Assembly (NCBI GenBank): GCA_963576475.1
Contig: OY754972.1
Location: forward strand, 35,068,556 to 35,132,555
Reading direction: 5' to 3'
DNA length: 64,000 nucleotides
Source: Molanna angustata
Lineage: Eukaryota > Arthropoda > Insecta > Trichoptera > Molannidae
The notes under the pieces were generated by a model. The model was not told the DNA's origin. It did no database searches and saw only the letters and a program-made list of their open reading frames with translations. How positions within the stretch are numbered: position 1 is the first letter of the stretch; every line of letters starts with the position of its first letter. Positions 33,320-45,779 of this stretch are shown here, one piece after another. Both the position numbers and the translations under genes were made by a program.

Positions 33320-34115
33320 TACTAGAGTAGCGTTGAGATAATTTCCAGAGCTCAGAGTGGCACAAGAGTAGCAGCTGCACTAGGAACATTCCTGTCCCCA
33401 AAGTTCAAACCGAAAAGGCTGAAATTCTGGGTCTAAAATAGCCAAATTGAACCGGTAATCCTGTATGGTTCCTAGTCCGGGTGCATGAAACGTAATGACC
33501 AACAAAATATAACTTATTTTTCATCTATTCAAAAACCAACAGTTTTATGCACCTGACGTGTAAATTTTTTATAACCACTAGTTTCAGTCTTATAGAGTAT
33601 TTTTCTGATGATGTTCCTTCCACAAAACGCGTCAATAATCAAATATAACTGAAATTATTTGAATACAGGATATTGCAGAAAATATTAGGTTCAAGGTCTG
33701 GAAATGTGGCAGGAACCTGGAGACTAAGAAGCAACGAGAAAATTCGCGTATTGACAGAGTTACAAAAATCACGAGTGAGACCAGGCATAGAAGATTTGCC
33801 TGGATTGGGCCTTCTAGACCTGATTGGATTTAAAAATAAAAATAATAAAACACATCCTGCAAATAACCTTGTGTGCCGAAGACTTCTGTGAATCTTCTTA
33901 TCAGTTGCAATCCTAGGATTGGTTTGTAACAGCTATGGCTGCCTCTCTTATACTCCACTCCGCCCTGTCCTCTGTCAGCCTCTTCATCTCCACATAACAC
34001 CACAGATCTGAATGTGCCGATTGTTTGTAATGACTGGGAGTCCATTACTGCTGACAGGGAGGCTTGGAACTTCATTGTTCAGGAGGCTAGAGCTCAATTG
34101 AAATTGAGCTTTGAA
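33320..34115 (+). pseudogene. Decayed RTE-type RT fragment
   Basis: In order on the plus strand: RVAAALGTFLSPKFKPKRLK, IEPVILYGS (33350-33470), then KILGSRSGN, GTWRLRSNEKIRVLTEL (33670-33770), and WESITADREAWNFIVQEARA (34030-34100). These are consecutive pieces of the C-terminal third of an RTE-like LINE protein. They are interrupted by stops, frame changes and about 150 bp of other sequence. Confidence 0.7.
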
Positions 34116-36148
34116 GTCCTTATAGTTAATATCGGAAAAAAGAAAAATTTTTTGGAAACCCATTGTTTAACATCTAATTCGATTTCAAATTATCCCTAAA
34201 TGCAATTTTTAGGAATAGTAATAGAACACTCGAGAAATAAGTCTTTCATCACTTAATTAAACAATCAGATTAAAATTAACTATACCAAAAACATTTCCAC
34301 AAAACCTTTTTGCGTGAATTACGTTCCATGTAATGTTGCTATTTTCTCCACTAAATTTGTTTATCTAATTAAGGTTAAAATATATAAAGTGTTTCCATTT
34401 CTACTCTCTCGTTGTTAATTGCTCTACAATGCCTCTAAAATAAATCGAGTTTATTTGGAGGCAGCTTGTTACAATCACTCACCCTCCTGTAAAAGTCACG
34501 AAAAACATTTAACTTCTACTGTGGATGGAAGAGGTCGTATCAATTTGATTTTCCGGAGAAAACAATTAACGTTTAAAGTGCGGATACACGGAATGAGCAA
34601 ATAGCTCAAAATATTGAAAATACGAAACTCAAGAAAGTTCTTATTATTATTTTGAGGGTAGCTAACACCATACAGCACACCATACGCTCCCTTTCTTGTT
34701 CCGTTTCTAATGGATGTTGCCTCCGTAATCCCTAACTGAGATTTTAAAGTCAATATGTTATTTACGCCCCATACCCTGTCATTCCTAACTTTCCTTTTAC
34801 TCTGAGTTGTAGAAGGCCATATTATTTCTTGTATACCACATTTAATAAGAATCGTCTTGTTTTTTACAATATGTATAAAGATTTGTAGTGTTGAAACAAT
34901 AATATTCTTGGCAATTTTTCAATAAAAAGAACGTCATAATTTGTCAGATCTGCAGTGTAATCTGTGGTCCGAAACCCAAAACTTCCGGTAGGTTGCTTGG
35001 GACATGACAGTTCTCTGTATTTCAAATAAAAATTACAAAAGATATTCGTTTGTGCTGTATCCGATAGACGGCCGCTAAGCACACCAATATGCTAGATTTC
35101 ACCTTGATTCACTATAAGACATTTGAATTGGTGAATGTTGTAACAGCGTAAAGTGATCACTAAAGTTAGCCGATGACAGGTCATACGACTTGTACGAATG
35201 TTTTGATATTTTCCTTTCGTCAACATCTATAATTTATCTTCCTACATATACTTAAAAAAATACATCTTTACTACATACATACCTACTTCTATATTTTTCA
35301 TTATTCCCATACCTATATAAATAAAAAAAAATGTGAAAAAACAAAGAGAAGAACTGTACATATGTTTTTGAGATGTGGAGCAGAATAAGTATGCTCTGAA
35401 TTCTGTTAACGTGCAAACGTTTGGACACAAAAATGTATTTTTCCTTCGAGAGCCAGAAATTTCAGAAAAGTTATAAACATGCAAGAAGTGCTCAAAACCA
35501 TTTAAGATGAGATTTTTGAGGACGATGTCCAGAAAAACGAAGAAATCACTAAAAATGAAGATATCACAGAGACAGTTTAAAGTGAAAAAGGAAGATGTAG
35601 GTAGGTATTTTATACATAATAATGTGATTTTTTCAAATTATAAATCTGACTGGCTCATCATTAAACTCTATAATTAACATATCACAAAAATGGGAGCAAT
35701 GGATACAAATATACAGTTGAAAGCATTCCTTTTGATTATAAAAATCAATGGTTTGATTGAATACCTTTTGAAAATGTCTTCTGTATAAATAGAATATTAT
35801 CTTAGTATTATATTTAGTATTAGCGACGTTAATTAATTACTGATTCAATCTTAATACCTATGTACATACAAATATATCATACGTAACTTCTGAATCATAT
35901 TTGAGATTATTTACTAGTTAATTATACTATAAAATATACATGAATAAACAATAATTGTTAATTAATAATAGATTGGAATAATGATTAAACCTATAGTAAA
36001 TTGTATTAAGTGTTACATTAGGTAGCTAATGGTTTAATTAGTAACAATACCTACGTATTTTTCGTTTACGTATTTATTGATTGGAATATTATATTTTACT
36101 CGTTTTTTTATACCCGGCGCTGATCGGGAAGGTAAATGTAAAGCAATC
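34116..36148. other. No gene seen
   Basis: AT-rich. At 35116-35220 AAGTGATCACT...GCCGATGACAGGTC is a partial copy of the repeat at 32574. No host exon or other ORF is supported. Confidence 0.4.
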
Positions 36149-36369
36149 ACCTAACTCAGAGGTCGGCAACCTGCGACTCGCGAGCCACATGCGGCTCTTT
36201 GGATGTGAAGCTGCGGCTCTTTAGTTCCATACGCAAATATTATTTATTTTATCAACATAAAACATTTAAAAATCGTTCTGAATCGACCAACGAGAATAAA
36301 GCACAGATTCTATCTCTCACCACTGAGCCACATGTAATATCATTTATACTTTTATTTTTGTAGAAAAGC

Positions 36370-39300
36370 AGCGTTATTAATCGAGTTATTTTTTGGAAAA
36401 GAGGTATTGTATTTGTAAAAAGTGGTGTAATTATTCTAGTTCTTTTTTGGAAAAGGAATGAATTTTGGAAGAAACGAGGTATTATTATTCGCGTTATCTT
36501 TTTGGAAACAGGGTGTTATTCTAGTAGAAAAGCAGTGTTATTATTCGAGTAATTTTTTGGAAAAGAAGTTTTATTTTCGTAGAAAAGTGGTGTTATTACT
36601 CGCGTTATTTTTTTGGAATATGAGTGTTATTTTTGTAGAAAAGCGGTGTAATTGTTCGCATTATTTTTTGGAAAAGGACAGTTCTTTTTGCAGAAAAGTG
36701 GTGTCATTATTCGCGTTATTTTTTGGAAAAGGGGTGTTATTTGTGTGGAAAAAAAGGTATATTTATTCGTGTCATATTTTGGAAAAGGAGTATTATTTTT
36801 CCAGAAAAGTGGTGTTATTATTCGAGTATTTTTTTGGAAAAGGTGTAATATTTTTGTAGAAAAAGGGTTTTATTACTGAGTTATGTTTTTTGGACATACA
36901 TAGGTGTAATTTTTGTAGAAAAGCAATTTTTTAAGTCGTTTTCTTTTTTTGGAAAATGGGTGTTTTGATTCGCATTTTTTTTTAATATGAGTGTTATTTT
37001 TGTAGAAAAGAGGTGTCATTATTCGCGTTATTTTTTGGAAAAGAAGTATAATTTTTGCAGAAGAGTGCTGTTATTATTAAGAAGAAGAGAAAAGAGAAAA
37101 TGTTATTATTTTCGTTATTTTTTGATAAAAGGGGTATTACTTTTGTAGAAAAGTGATGATATTATTAGAGAAATTTTTATGGTAGAGTATTTATTATTTT
37201 TGTAGAAAAACGGTGTTATTATTTGCGTTATTTTTTGGATAAAGGTGCAATTTTCGTAGAAAAGCGGTGTTTATATTCGCGTTAATATTTGGAAAAGAAG
37301 TTTTATTCTTGTAGAAAAGTTATGTTATTATTCGGTTATTTTTTTGGAAAATGTGTAATATTTTTGTATAAAAACAGTGTTATTACCGCGTTATTTATTT
37401 TGGGAAAAGGTGATATTTTTGTAGAAAAGCAATGTTTTTAGTCGAATTATTTTTTGAAAAGTGGGTATTATTTTTACAGAAAAGTGGTGTTATTGTTAAA
37501 AAGAAGCGAGAACAGAAAATTTAATTATTCTCGTGATTTTTTGTGATAAGAGAATATTATTTTTTAATAAAGCGATGTTATTATTAGCGTTACTAAAGGA
37601 GTATTATTTTTGTAGGAAAAAGGCGTTATTATTCACGTTATTCTTTAGGAAAATGGGTGTTGTTTTTGCAGAGAAACAATGTTTTTTGCAAACAATGCGA
37701 GTTTTTTGGAAAAGTAGTATTATTTTAGTAGAAGAGCAATGTTATTATTCGAATTATTTTTAAGGAAAATGGGTGTAATTTTCGTAGAAAAACAATGTTA
37801 TTATTCGATTTTTTTTGGAAAAGTGGTATTTTTTTGAAGAAGAAAAGTGTTATTATTCTTATATTTTTTAAGGAAAATGGGTGTAATTTTTCTAGAATAG
37901 TAATGTTATTCGCGTTATTTTTTTGGAATAGGAGTGTTATTTTTGTAGAAAAGCGGTGAAATAATTCGCGTTATTTTTTTGGAAAAGACTATTCTTTTTG
38001 TAGAAAAGGGATGTTATTATTCGCATTATTTTTTGGAAACGGCGTGACATTTTTGAAGAATAAACATTCTATTTATTCGTTTTTTTTTATAGGGGTCTTA
38101 TTTTTGACGAAAAGTGATCTAATTATTCGCGTTATTTTTTTGGAAAACGGTGCATGTTTCATAGGAAAACGGTGTTATTTTTCACGTTATTCTTTAGGAA
38201 AATGGGTGCTATTTTTTTAGAAAAACAGTGTTATTATTCGAGTTTTTTTTTTGAAAATTGGTATTATTTTTGTAGAAGAGCAGTGTTATTATTCGTATTA
38301 TTTTGTAGGAAAATGGCTGTAGTTTTTCTAGAAAAGCAATGTTATTCGCGTTATTTTTTTGGAAAAGGAGTGTTTCTTTTGTAGATTAGCGGTATATATA
38401 CACGCGTTATTTTTGGAAAAGGACTTTTCCATGCGTAAAAAGGTGGTGTTGTTATTCGCGTTTTTTTTAACATGAGTGTTTTTTTTGTAGAAAATCGGTG
38501 TAATTAATCGCGTTACTTTTTGGAAAAGACTGTTCTTTTTTTAGTAAAAATGTGTTTTTATTCGTGTTATTTTTTGGAAAAGAAGGGTTATTTTTAAAGA
38601 AAAGTGGTGTTATTTTTCGCATTATTTTGTGGAAAAGGACAGTTCTTATTGCAGAAAGGTGGTGTCATTATGCGCGTTATTTTTTTAGAAAAGGGGTGAT
38701 ATTTGTGTAGAAAAACGGTCTATTTACTAGTGCTATATTTTGGAAAAGGAGTTTTATTTTTGTAGGAAAGTGGTGTTATTAATCGCGTTTTTTTGGAATA
38801 GGAGTGTTATTTTTGTAGAAAAGCGGTGTAATTATTTGCGTTTTTTTTGGAAAAGTACAGTTCTTTTTTTAGAAAAGTGGTGTTATTAATCCCTTTATTT
38901 TTTGGAAAAAGCGTGTTATTTTTGTAGAAAAAACTTTCTATTAATTCGCGTTTTTTTGGAATAGAGGTGTTATATTTGACGAAAATCGATCTTATTATTC
39001 GCGTTACTTTATTGGAAAAAATGTGCACGTTTCGTAGGAAAACGGTGTTTTTATTCGCGTTATTCATTAGGAAAATGGGTGTTATTTTTGTAGAAAAAGA
39101 ATGTTATTATTCGAGTTTTTTTGGAAACTGGTAATATTTTTGTAGAAGAGCAGTGTTATTATTCGTATTATTTTGTAGGAAAATGGCTGTAATTTTTCTA
39201 GAAAAGCAATGATATTCGCGTTATATTTTTGGAATGGGTGTGTTTCTTTTGTAGAAAAGCGGTATATGTACTCGTTTTTTTGGAAAATGACTTTTCTTAT

Positions 39301-39860
39301 GACTTGTGTAGAAAGGTGGTGTAGTTATTCACGATTTTTTTTTTGGAATATGAGTGTGATTTTTGTAGAAAAGTGGTGTAATAATTCGCGTTATTTTTTG
39401 GAAAAGGGGTGTTATTTGTGTAGAAAAAACGGTATATTTATTCGTGTTGTATTTTGGAAAAGGAGTTTTATTTTTGTAGAAAAGTGGTATTATTATTCTC
39501 GTATTTTTTTGGAAAAGAAGTGATATTTTTGAAGTAAAGGGTTTTTTTACTGAGTTATTTTTTTGGACATAGGTCGTTTTTTTTGGAAAATGACTTTTCT
39601 ATGACATGTGTAGAAAAGCAATTTTTTCTGTCGTTTTTTTTTTTTTTGAAAATGGGTGTTATTTTGTAGCACAGTGGTGTAGTTATTCGCGTATTTTTTG
39701 GAAAATGCGTGTTTCTTTTGTAGAATTACGGTGTATTTATTCGCGTTTTTTTTGGAATAGGGGTGTTATAATTCGTATTATTTTGTAGAAAAATGGATTT
39801 AAATATAAAGTTTCATTTGGTGTTATTATTCACGTTATTTTTTTGAATACAATTTTCTAT
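36370..39860. repeat. Satellite-like array, about 60 units of 55-57 bp
   Basis: The unit is roughly TTATTATTCGCGTTATTTTT, TGGAAAAGGGGTGTTATTT, TTGTAGAAAAGCGGTG. Spacing between successive TTATTATTCG motifs measured at four places is 55-56 bp. Units diverge, and some variants (GGACAGTTCTTTTT, TATATTTATTCG) recur, hinting at higher-order duplication. Open frames of 60-133 codons (for example 36458-36859) with a repeated FALFFGKG...FVEK pattern come from the near 3n period and are not evidence of a protein gene. Confidence 0.93.
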
Positions 39861-39929
39861 ACCTATGAATAAATAGATATTTTTTCTTTTGAATATTTAG
39901 ATTAGCTTTTTTCGAATAAATAGATTAGC

Positions 39930-40145
39930 GGTCGGCGCCGTGGCACAGTTGGGTTTCTGTGCGGTCGTCATCATCCCAGCAGATTCATTCACCAATCATC
40001 ATTCGATTCCCAGCAGAGTAGAAACTTAATAAAATTTATTTCTCACGTAAATATTGCTTCTCTGGGCTGGAAACACTGGTTTGTTGGAAGAAATCGCCAT
40101 ACGGCAATTAACTCGCCACTCGCACAGGGTGCAAGTAAGTTTTTT
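39930..40145 (+). mobile_element. tRNA-derived SINE, copy 3, inside the hAT element
   Basis: GGCGCCGTGGCACAGTTGG, ATTCGATTCCCAGCAGAG and the shared body GCTTCTCTGGGCTGGAAACA. About 50 bp in the head is rearranged: CATCATCCCAGCAGATTCAT is inserted before the normal box B. Confidence 0.85.
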
Positions 40146-40555
40146 TTATACTTTATTCATGCAAGTACTATTTATTGTTGGCAAGATAAAAAATTATGAA
40201 TCCTTAAAATTTTGGAATTTTGTAATTTGTAATTTTTGATCCTTCCGACTCAAAAGGTTGCCGACCTCTGACCCAACTCATCAAGAATAAATATAATAAA
40301 TTAATATTTATTTAGACGAAACGAAGTCTACATACAAATATATAGACATGCCTATATCAACAAATGAATATAAAAACAACCTCCCAGCAGTTGATTTTCA
40401 GCATGATGCTATTGATTATGTATTTCAATAAACTTCCAACGGATATATTTAAGACAGTCTATGTAATTATGAAACGCTAGGTAACAACAATAAAGAAATA
40501 CATACTTTAAAGTAAAAGAATAGAAGAGGGGTTAATAGAATCTTGGGGATTAAAT

Positions 40556-40745
40556 CAATTTTTTGTTTTGATGCTTTTTTTTGTTTTAAAACTTTTTGTT
40601 TTGATGCTTTTTTTTGTTTTAAAACTTTTTGTTTTGATGCTTTTTTTTGTTTTGATGTTTTTTTATGCATTTGTATTCATGCTTTTTTATGCTATTTGTA
40701 TTAAGTTTTTTTTTGTTCTGATGATTTTTTTGTTTTGATGCTTTT
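40556..40745. repeat. Tandem repeat TTTTTGTTTTGATGC
   Basis: About 33-bp units (TTTTTGTTTTGATGC, TTTTTTTTGTTTTAAAAC), then a degenerate continuation. Confidence 0.85.
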
Positions 40746-40922
40746 TAAATTGATGATTTATTTTCGTGTACCTATAGTTATACCTAATATTGTTGATTTT
40801 ATATATTTTGTATTTCTTTATGTTTTTATGTGATTGAATCGTTATAAATGTATTCACTTTCTCAGCACAAGCATTTTATGCTTGTCGGGAAAGAGAAAAA
40901 AAAACAATGTACAAATTAATTG

Positions 40923-41107
<185 letters not shown>

Positions 41108-41286
41108 TTTATTGAATAAATAAATTAAAAAATAATAATAATAATACAAGGCCTACTTCATTTATATGCAGATAAATATAAATACAAAAAATGCTCCAAA
41201 AATACACATACATAAATATACATACATGCACATTTATTTATACACACCCACACACATAAATACACATAAATTCTTACATACTTCAC

Positions 41287-41475
41287 ACTATGATTGCGAA
41301 GCCAGAAGCATTGATCGACAATTCTCTTTAAAAAAATATATTTTTTTCACTGCTTTTAGCGGTGAAGGCAAGTCATTCCAACATTTTGTTGCAGCGTATT
41401 TGAAACTGCCTTCAAATGCTGCTCCTCTATGTCTAGGAATAAGCAATAAGATGCCTCTAGTCCTCGTTCCATAGA
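41287..41475 (-). pseudogene. CR1/Jockey-type LINE ORF2 C-terminus
   Basis: The minus strand reads RTRGILLLIPRHRGAAFEGS, FKYAATKCWNDLPSPLKAV, KKIYFFKENCRSMLLASQS, then stop. WNDLP and the following FK pattern mark the end of a LINE ORF2. A 3' UTR of about 170 bp with AATAAA leads to the TA array, suggesting that a 3' terminal repeat seeded the array. Confidence 0.65.
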
Positions 41476-41639
41476 ATCTATGATATATATTCAGAATAAG
41501 TAAAACATATCCAATACAATAAATAAAAATTTACACACGTTAGCAAGTATTTAAAGAAATCCGTTCCCATGTCCCTTCTGCCCCTCCCTCCATCCCATCT
41601 CTTCAGTTTCAAATAATGATATGTATTTGTAAATATTGT

Positions 41640-42243
41640 TCTGGGAGGCATCGAAATTAAGCAGGTGAAAGAGTTTATATATCTGGGAAGCAGAATATCT
41701 CAAGACGGACGTTCAACAGCAGACATCAAAAGCAGAATCCACCAAGCAAGAGTCGACTTCAACAAAAGATCAACAAGTTTTGAATCCCCTAACATTTCCA
41801 TCAAAATTAGGAAAAATTTGATCAAGTCTCTTGTCTGGAGTGTACAGCTATATGGCTGTGAAACATGGACCATCATCCAACGCGAAACGGGAAGTCTGTC
41901 TGCGTTTGAGATGTGGCGCTACAGACGCATGGCTAAAGTTCACTGGTCAGAACACATCAGCAACGACGAGGTACTAAGTAGGGTTGGAGAGACACGGCAA
42001 ATTATGAAAAGAATTGCCCAACAGAGAACAACTTGGATAGGCCACAACATCCGGCACCCAGGCCTGCTTTTTACCATCGTCGAAGGAATGATTGATGGGG
42101 GGTAACTGTAGAGGTCGCCCCAGAAACAACTATGTAGACCAGATAATCGGTGACGTGCGCTGTAGCAGTTACAAAGAGATGAAGAGACTGGCGGACGATA
42201 GAGTTAAGTGGAAAGATCGAGTGTTTGGTGCAGACCAATCTTA
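41640..42243 (+). pseudogene. RTE-type LINE RT C-terminal region, frameshifted
   Basis: The frame 41665-42105 has VKEFIYLGSRISQDGRSTAD, IKSRIHQARVDFNKRSTSFE, NISIKIRKNLIKSLVWSVQL, YGCETWTI and RMAKVHWSEHISNDEVLSRV. It stops at TAA near 42103. The protein clearly continues in another frame: CRGRPRNNYVDQIIGDV, YKEMKRLADDRVKWKDRVFG, ending at the TAG at 42241-42243. One frameshift around a GGGGGG run explains the break. The palm domain and endonuclease are absent. Confidence 0.85.
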
Positions 42244-42600
42244 GGATTGTAACCCAGAAGAGAAGATTTGTAAAGTGGTTTAAAACATTATTGAGTTTAT
42301 TCATAGTAAAGAGTGTAGTGTTGGCCACAACTCATTTTTGTTTTTTTCATATCATTGGAAACAAGTGTGTATAAAAAAAACAGAAATATTGGACTATGCG
42401 AAATGGTTTAAAATGTTATTGAATATTTATTAAAATATGTGTAATAAAGAGTTTTATGTTGGCCAAAGCCCACTCGTTTTTATAAATCGTCAACAAAAGT
42501 TAGTGTGTTTGTAAAATTTTCTTTGTGTATTCGAAATTTCTTATTTTCCTGAAACATGAATATGGAATTTTTGGGTATATTGGATGAGATATTTATCAGT

Positions 42601-42780
42601 GGGGCAAGTCTGGTTCGACCGGCGAAATCAAAAGCCTACTGATTACCCATATCATGGATATAATTATCGCATGGAGTTCTATGACACCTAATGATATTAT
42701 AGAACTCCATATATTAATTATATCCATGATATGGGTAGTCACGAGGGTTTTGATTTCGCCGATTGAACCAGAATTACCCC
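42601..42780. repeat. Long hairpin, 73-nt arms and 16-nt loop
   Basis: The arm 42610-42682 (CTGGTTCGACCGGCGAAATC...) pairs with 42699-42771 (...GATTTCGCCGATTGAACCAG) with few mismatches. GGGG at 42601 and CCCC near 42777 extend it. Short frames run on both strands because of the symmetry. Confidence 0.92.
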
Positions 42781-42789
42781 CCCAGATGG

Positions 42790-42886
42790 GTGTTAGAAAA
42801 TTAAATATGGGGTGCCACAAGGGTCAGTTTTGGCGCCCATTCTTTTCATTTTGTATATTAAAAAGCTTGACAATATTATATTATGT
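42790..42886 (+). pseudogene. LINE RT motif scrap (GVPQGSVLAPILFILYI)
   Basis: The plus strand 42808-42880 encodes YGVPQGSVLAPILFILYI then KKLDNI. This is the conserved RT motif just before YADD in Jockey/CR1 LINEs. It is cut off by the tRNA-like SINE that follows and by the hairpin before it. Confidence 0.8.
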
Positions 42887-42887
42887 C

Positions 42888-43050
42888 GGTCTTCGTGGCT
42901 CAGTTGAATAGGTATCTGACTGCTGATCCAAAGGTTCTGGGTTCGATTCCCGGTGGATACACAGTTTTAATTGTGTTTCCAGTCTGGATCTGTGAGACGA
43001 TTAATATCGTCAGTCAATAGAATGTGGCAACTTGTTTTTGGGCGAGTGTT
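42888..43050 (+). mobile_element. tRNA-derived SINE, second family
   Basis: GGTCTTCGTGGCTCAGTTGA is a box-A-like head and TCTGGGTTCGATTCCCGGTG is a box B. The D and anticodon parts (TCTGACTGCTGATCC) recall a Lys-type tRNA but do not pair properly. The body GTTTCCAGTCTGGATCTGTG follows. Confidence 0.65.
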
Positions 43051-43884
43051 AAATTAATTTTTGGCATAGTACCTGTTAGGTGTCCGAGAGTTATCTGCAT
43101 ATAAATAAAGTAGACCTGGTAAGATTGTCGTTCTGGATTTGCACATGTTTGTGCACGGCTAAATTCATGTCAGTCTGTCTGTCTGTCTTTCGTTTGAAAT
43201 CTTACTATGTCAAAATCGTCAATTTTACAGTAGAGCAAAAATCTTATAATATTACATTTTTATAATATAACGTTTGAAACAGTATAAAAACACAAAGCCT
43301 CGCGAGCTAATGTTTTTTATGTTATTTTCAAAAGAAAGTATGTTTTAATGTTATATAATAAGACTTATAGAATGCTTTTTTGCATTACTCGCCGAGTCGC
43401 CAAAATTGATTTATGAGAATATATCCTTACGGTTATTATAATGCACACTGATGCCAACGTAAAATTTTGTTTGTTCCCGTCATAGCCAGAGCTCAAAAGG
43501 CACGAAATAATAAAATCCTACATAGGGAGAGGGAACAATTTACACGGAACAAGTGTTTCCTTTTGCATTGTGGGTCAGATTTGCTTTACTTGCATTGTTT
43601 TTCCGATTTAGCTGTCAAAATGGTGATTCTTTACAAGTGGCCTACAACGCCAATTATATTGATTTTTTGTTTAAAGATAGTCAATATTATACATATTTCG
43701 GGAAAAATATTCTTTTTTTGTGGTAACGCCTAATTTTTTTTTAATAAATACGAAAAAATATACAAAGTGTATAAATGGTTGGTTTTCGACATCTATCGGT
43801 AAATTTTCAAACTTATGGAAACACAATATAAAAACATTTTTACAAAAAATAACTTTATTTGTACGAAATTTTGTAAAACAGGGA
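43051..43884. other. No gene seen
   Basis: AT-rich. GGTGTCCGAGAGTTAT at 43079-43094 also occurs at 23132-23147. Small frames here lack signatures. Confidence 0.35.
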
Positions 43885-44338
43885 TACAGTTTAAAAATAT
43901 ATAAGATTACAAAATATTTAAATACCTTCTACTTTCGTGCAGGTCTTGAAATTTAATTATTATTCAATTATGGAGTATTATTTGAAAGATATCACAAAAG
44001 CGCCGCAATGCGTTTAAAAATATAAGTTTTCTTTCGATGAGAATAATATCGAAATAATAAAAAGATCACCAAAATGAAATAATATTATTATCAACAACTA
44101 TTGATTATTGATTACAGTTTAAAAATATATAAGATTACAAAATATTTATAAACCTTCTACTTTCGTGTCAGGTCTTGAAATTTAATTATTATTTAACTAT
44201 GGAGTATTATTTGAATGACATCACAAAAGCGCCGCAATGCGTTAAAAAATATAAGTTTTCTTCCGATGAGAATAATATCGAAATAATAAAAAGGTCATCA
44301 AAATGAAATATTATTATCAACAACTATTGATTATTTAT
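43885..44338. repeat. Direct tandem duplication, 228-bp period
   Basis: TACAGTTTAAAAATATATAA starts both units (43885 and 44113). Both contain AAAGCGCCGCAATGCGTT and end ATCAACAACTATTGATTAT. Several substitutions separate them, so the duplication is not very recent. Confidence 0.93.
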
Positions 44339-44479
44339 TATAAAATAATGTATGCTGTACACGTTACAACTTTAAAAACACATTCGTTCTATATGGGCAA
44401 CCCAAAGTTTGAATTAATTGGACTAACATAAATAAAAAAAATACTTATTTAAAAATAATCAAAATGAGGTAATTAACTA

Positions 44480-44870
44480 CATTTTGATGATGGAGAAAAG
44501 AGTGCTGTTACTCATCATAATATGCCCATGAGACACAAAGCGAAGATACAGGTCGATAAATTGCAGCATCCAGAGTAATTTATCTTTTCACGGCACTCAC
44601 GGTTAAGGGCAAGCGTTCGTTCTTCCTCGCGGGTGCTCAGGTTGACGTGGCCAAGTCTTCATGGACTATTGGCATCGTTATGGTCATGTTCATGGGTCGT
44701 GTGGCTGGAGCCATGTGTCCATGCGGAGTAGTCGCAAAAACAACACTAGCAATGGACTAGAAGCCCGCACCTTGTGAAGTCCACTAGACATTGTGACGTC
44801 CACCAGGTGTTGGTTAACACTGTACCGAATATATTTTTTAAGTACCTACCATAAAAGCTTCGTTTCATTT
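44480..44870. other. GC-richer block, unidentified
   Basis: Less AT-rich than its neighbours, with short open stretches on both strands but no domain I recognise. It sits between the 228-bp duplication and the hairpin cluster, and may belong with them to one element. Confidence 0.3.
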
Positions 44871-44879
44871 TGTTGCATG

Positions 44880-44976
44880 AACCGCCGAAGGCGGCCATTT
44901 ACCGCGCAGCGGTAAAAAGTAGGCTGAAAGCCCTAGCTTAGAAGCTGAGCGAAGCGATGCTTCTCAGCTAGTATAA
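44880..44976. repeat. Cluster of four short hairpins
   Basis: CCGCCGAAGGCGG, TTACCGCGCAGCGGTAA, GGCTGAAAGCC and AGCTGAG-CGAAGC...-CTCAGCT follow each other within about 95 bp, ending CTAGT. The stems are GC-rich in an AT-rich setting. Function unknown; possibly an element terminus. Confidence 0.8.
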
Positions 44977-45539
44977 AATAAAATAAATAAAATATAAATA
45001 TTTACTTATATTTTAAATAAATAATTTATTACGATAAAATTTATGAAAATGATTTGTAAACAAAATTAAAATTTTGTATAACAAGGATTAGTTTTACGTT
45101 ACAAAGAATAGTTCATTTGTAAAAGGTTTTCCATTCAAACCTAGTAATCCATTATTGAACTCAAGACCGAGGTTAGGTTTTAGCAAACGCGATGGCATGT
45201 CTGAAGAGGGATGTGCCATTGAAGCTATCCATCAAGGGAAACCAGTAAGCCGATGTAGATCCTTGTGAAACCTCTGACAGCATCTGATGGATAACGGTTT
45301 TATCGACCACTGAAACTTGACGAAAGAGAGAAAAAACGAAACTACATAGAATAAGAATCGAAAAACCATTAATTTCACATACCTACCTACTTACAATACC
45401 TACCTGTATCATGTTCCATACTTCCATTAAAATTCGTATATATTATGCGATTATACAGATATGTTTCTACAAACCATAACTCCAAGTTCTCCAGCAGATT
45501 CGTTCAGGATTGGCCTGATTAATAGGCCGCGAATAGAAT

Positions 45540-45690
45540 GAGACACGTATTTATAGCCTTATCAACATTCATGCATCGTTTCAAACATGCTCGCTCGTCT
45601 ATGGTAAAAGCTCTTTCTGTAAGTCGTTCACATGGTAGTGGCATCCTGTTCTTGGCCGACCCCGTCCTCTTGTAAGTACTATTCCAATCA
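45540..45690 (-). pseudogene. LINE RT C-terminal scrap
   Basis: CATTCATGCATCGTTTCAAA and CATGCTCGCTCG resemble the minus-oriented sequence at 48320-48360. No continuous frame remains, so the call rests on similarity between the two. Confidence 0.4.
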
Positions 45691-45779
45691 TACAAAAAAA
45701 GGTAGGAAAGGTAGGTAGGAAGGTATAAAATATTCCTAACATTTCTTCGTCATGCTTTCCTCATTCATTTTTCCGATGC

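Larger units (their letters stand above)
36157..40270. mobile_element. hAT-type non-autonomous element filled with satellite DNA
   Basis: Ends CAGAGGTCGGCAACCT (36157-36172) and AGGTTGCCGACCTCTG (40255-40270) are perfect 16-bp inverted repeats. The flanks ACCTAACT and ACCCAACT are an 8-bp target duplication with one mismatch. CAGRGGT...-type TIRs with 8-bp duplications are diagnostic of hAT elements. The left end is followed by TGCGGCTCTTTGGATG and TGCGGCTCTTTAGTTC, a doublet. There is no transposase ORF. The inside is the 56-bp array (36370-39860) and a SINE (39930-40145). Confidence 0.9.

Noticed and set aside
36458..39788. A repeat-protein gene suggested by recurring FALFFGKG...FVEK frames
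   Set aside because: The period is 55-57 bp and often not a multiple of three; frames break every few units, there is no start context or splice logic, and the array lies inside a TIR-bounded element.
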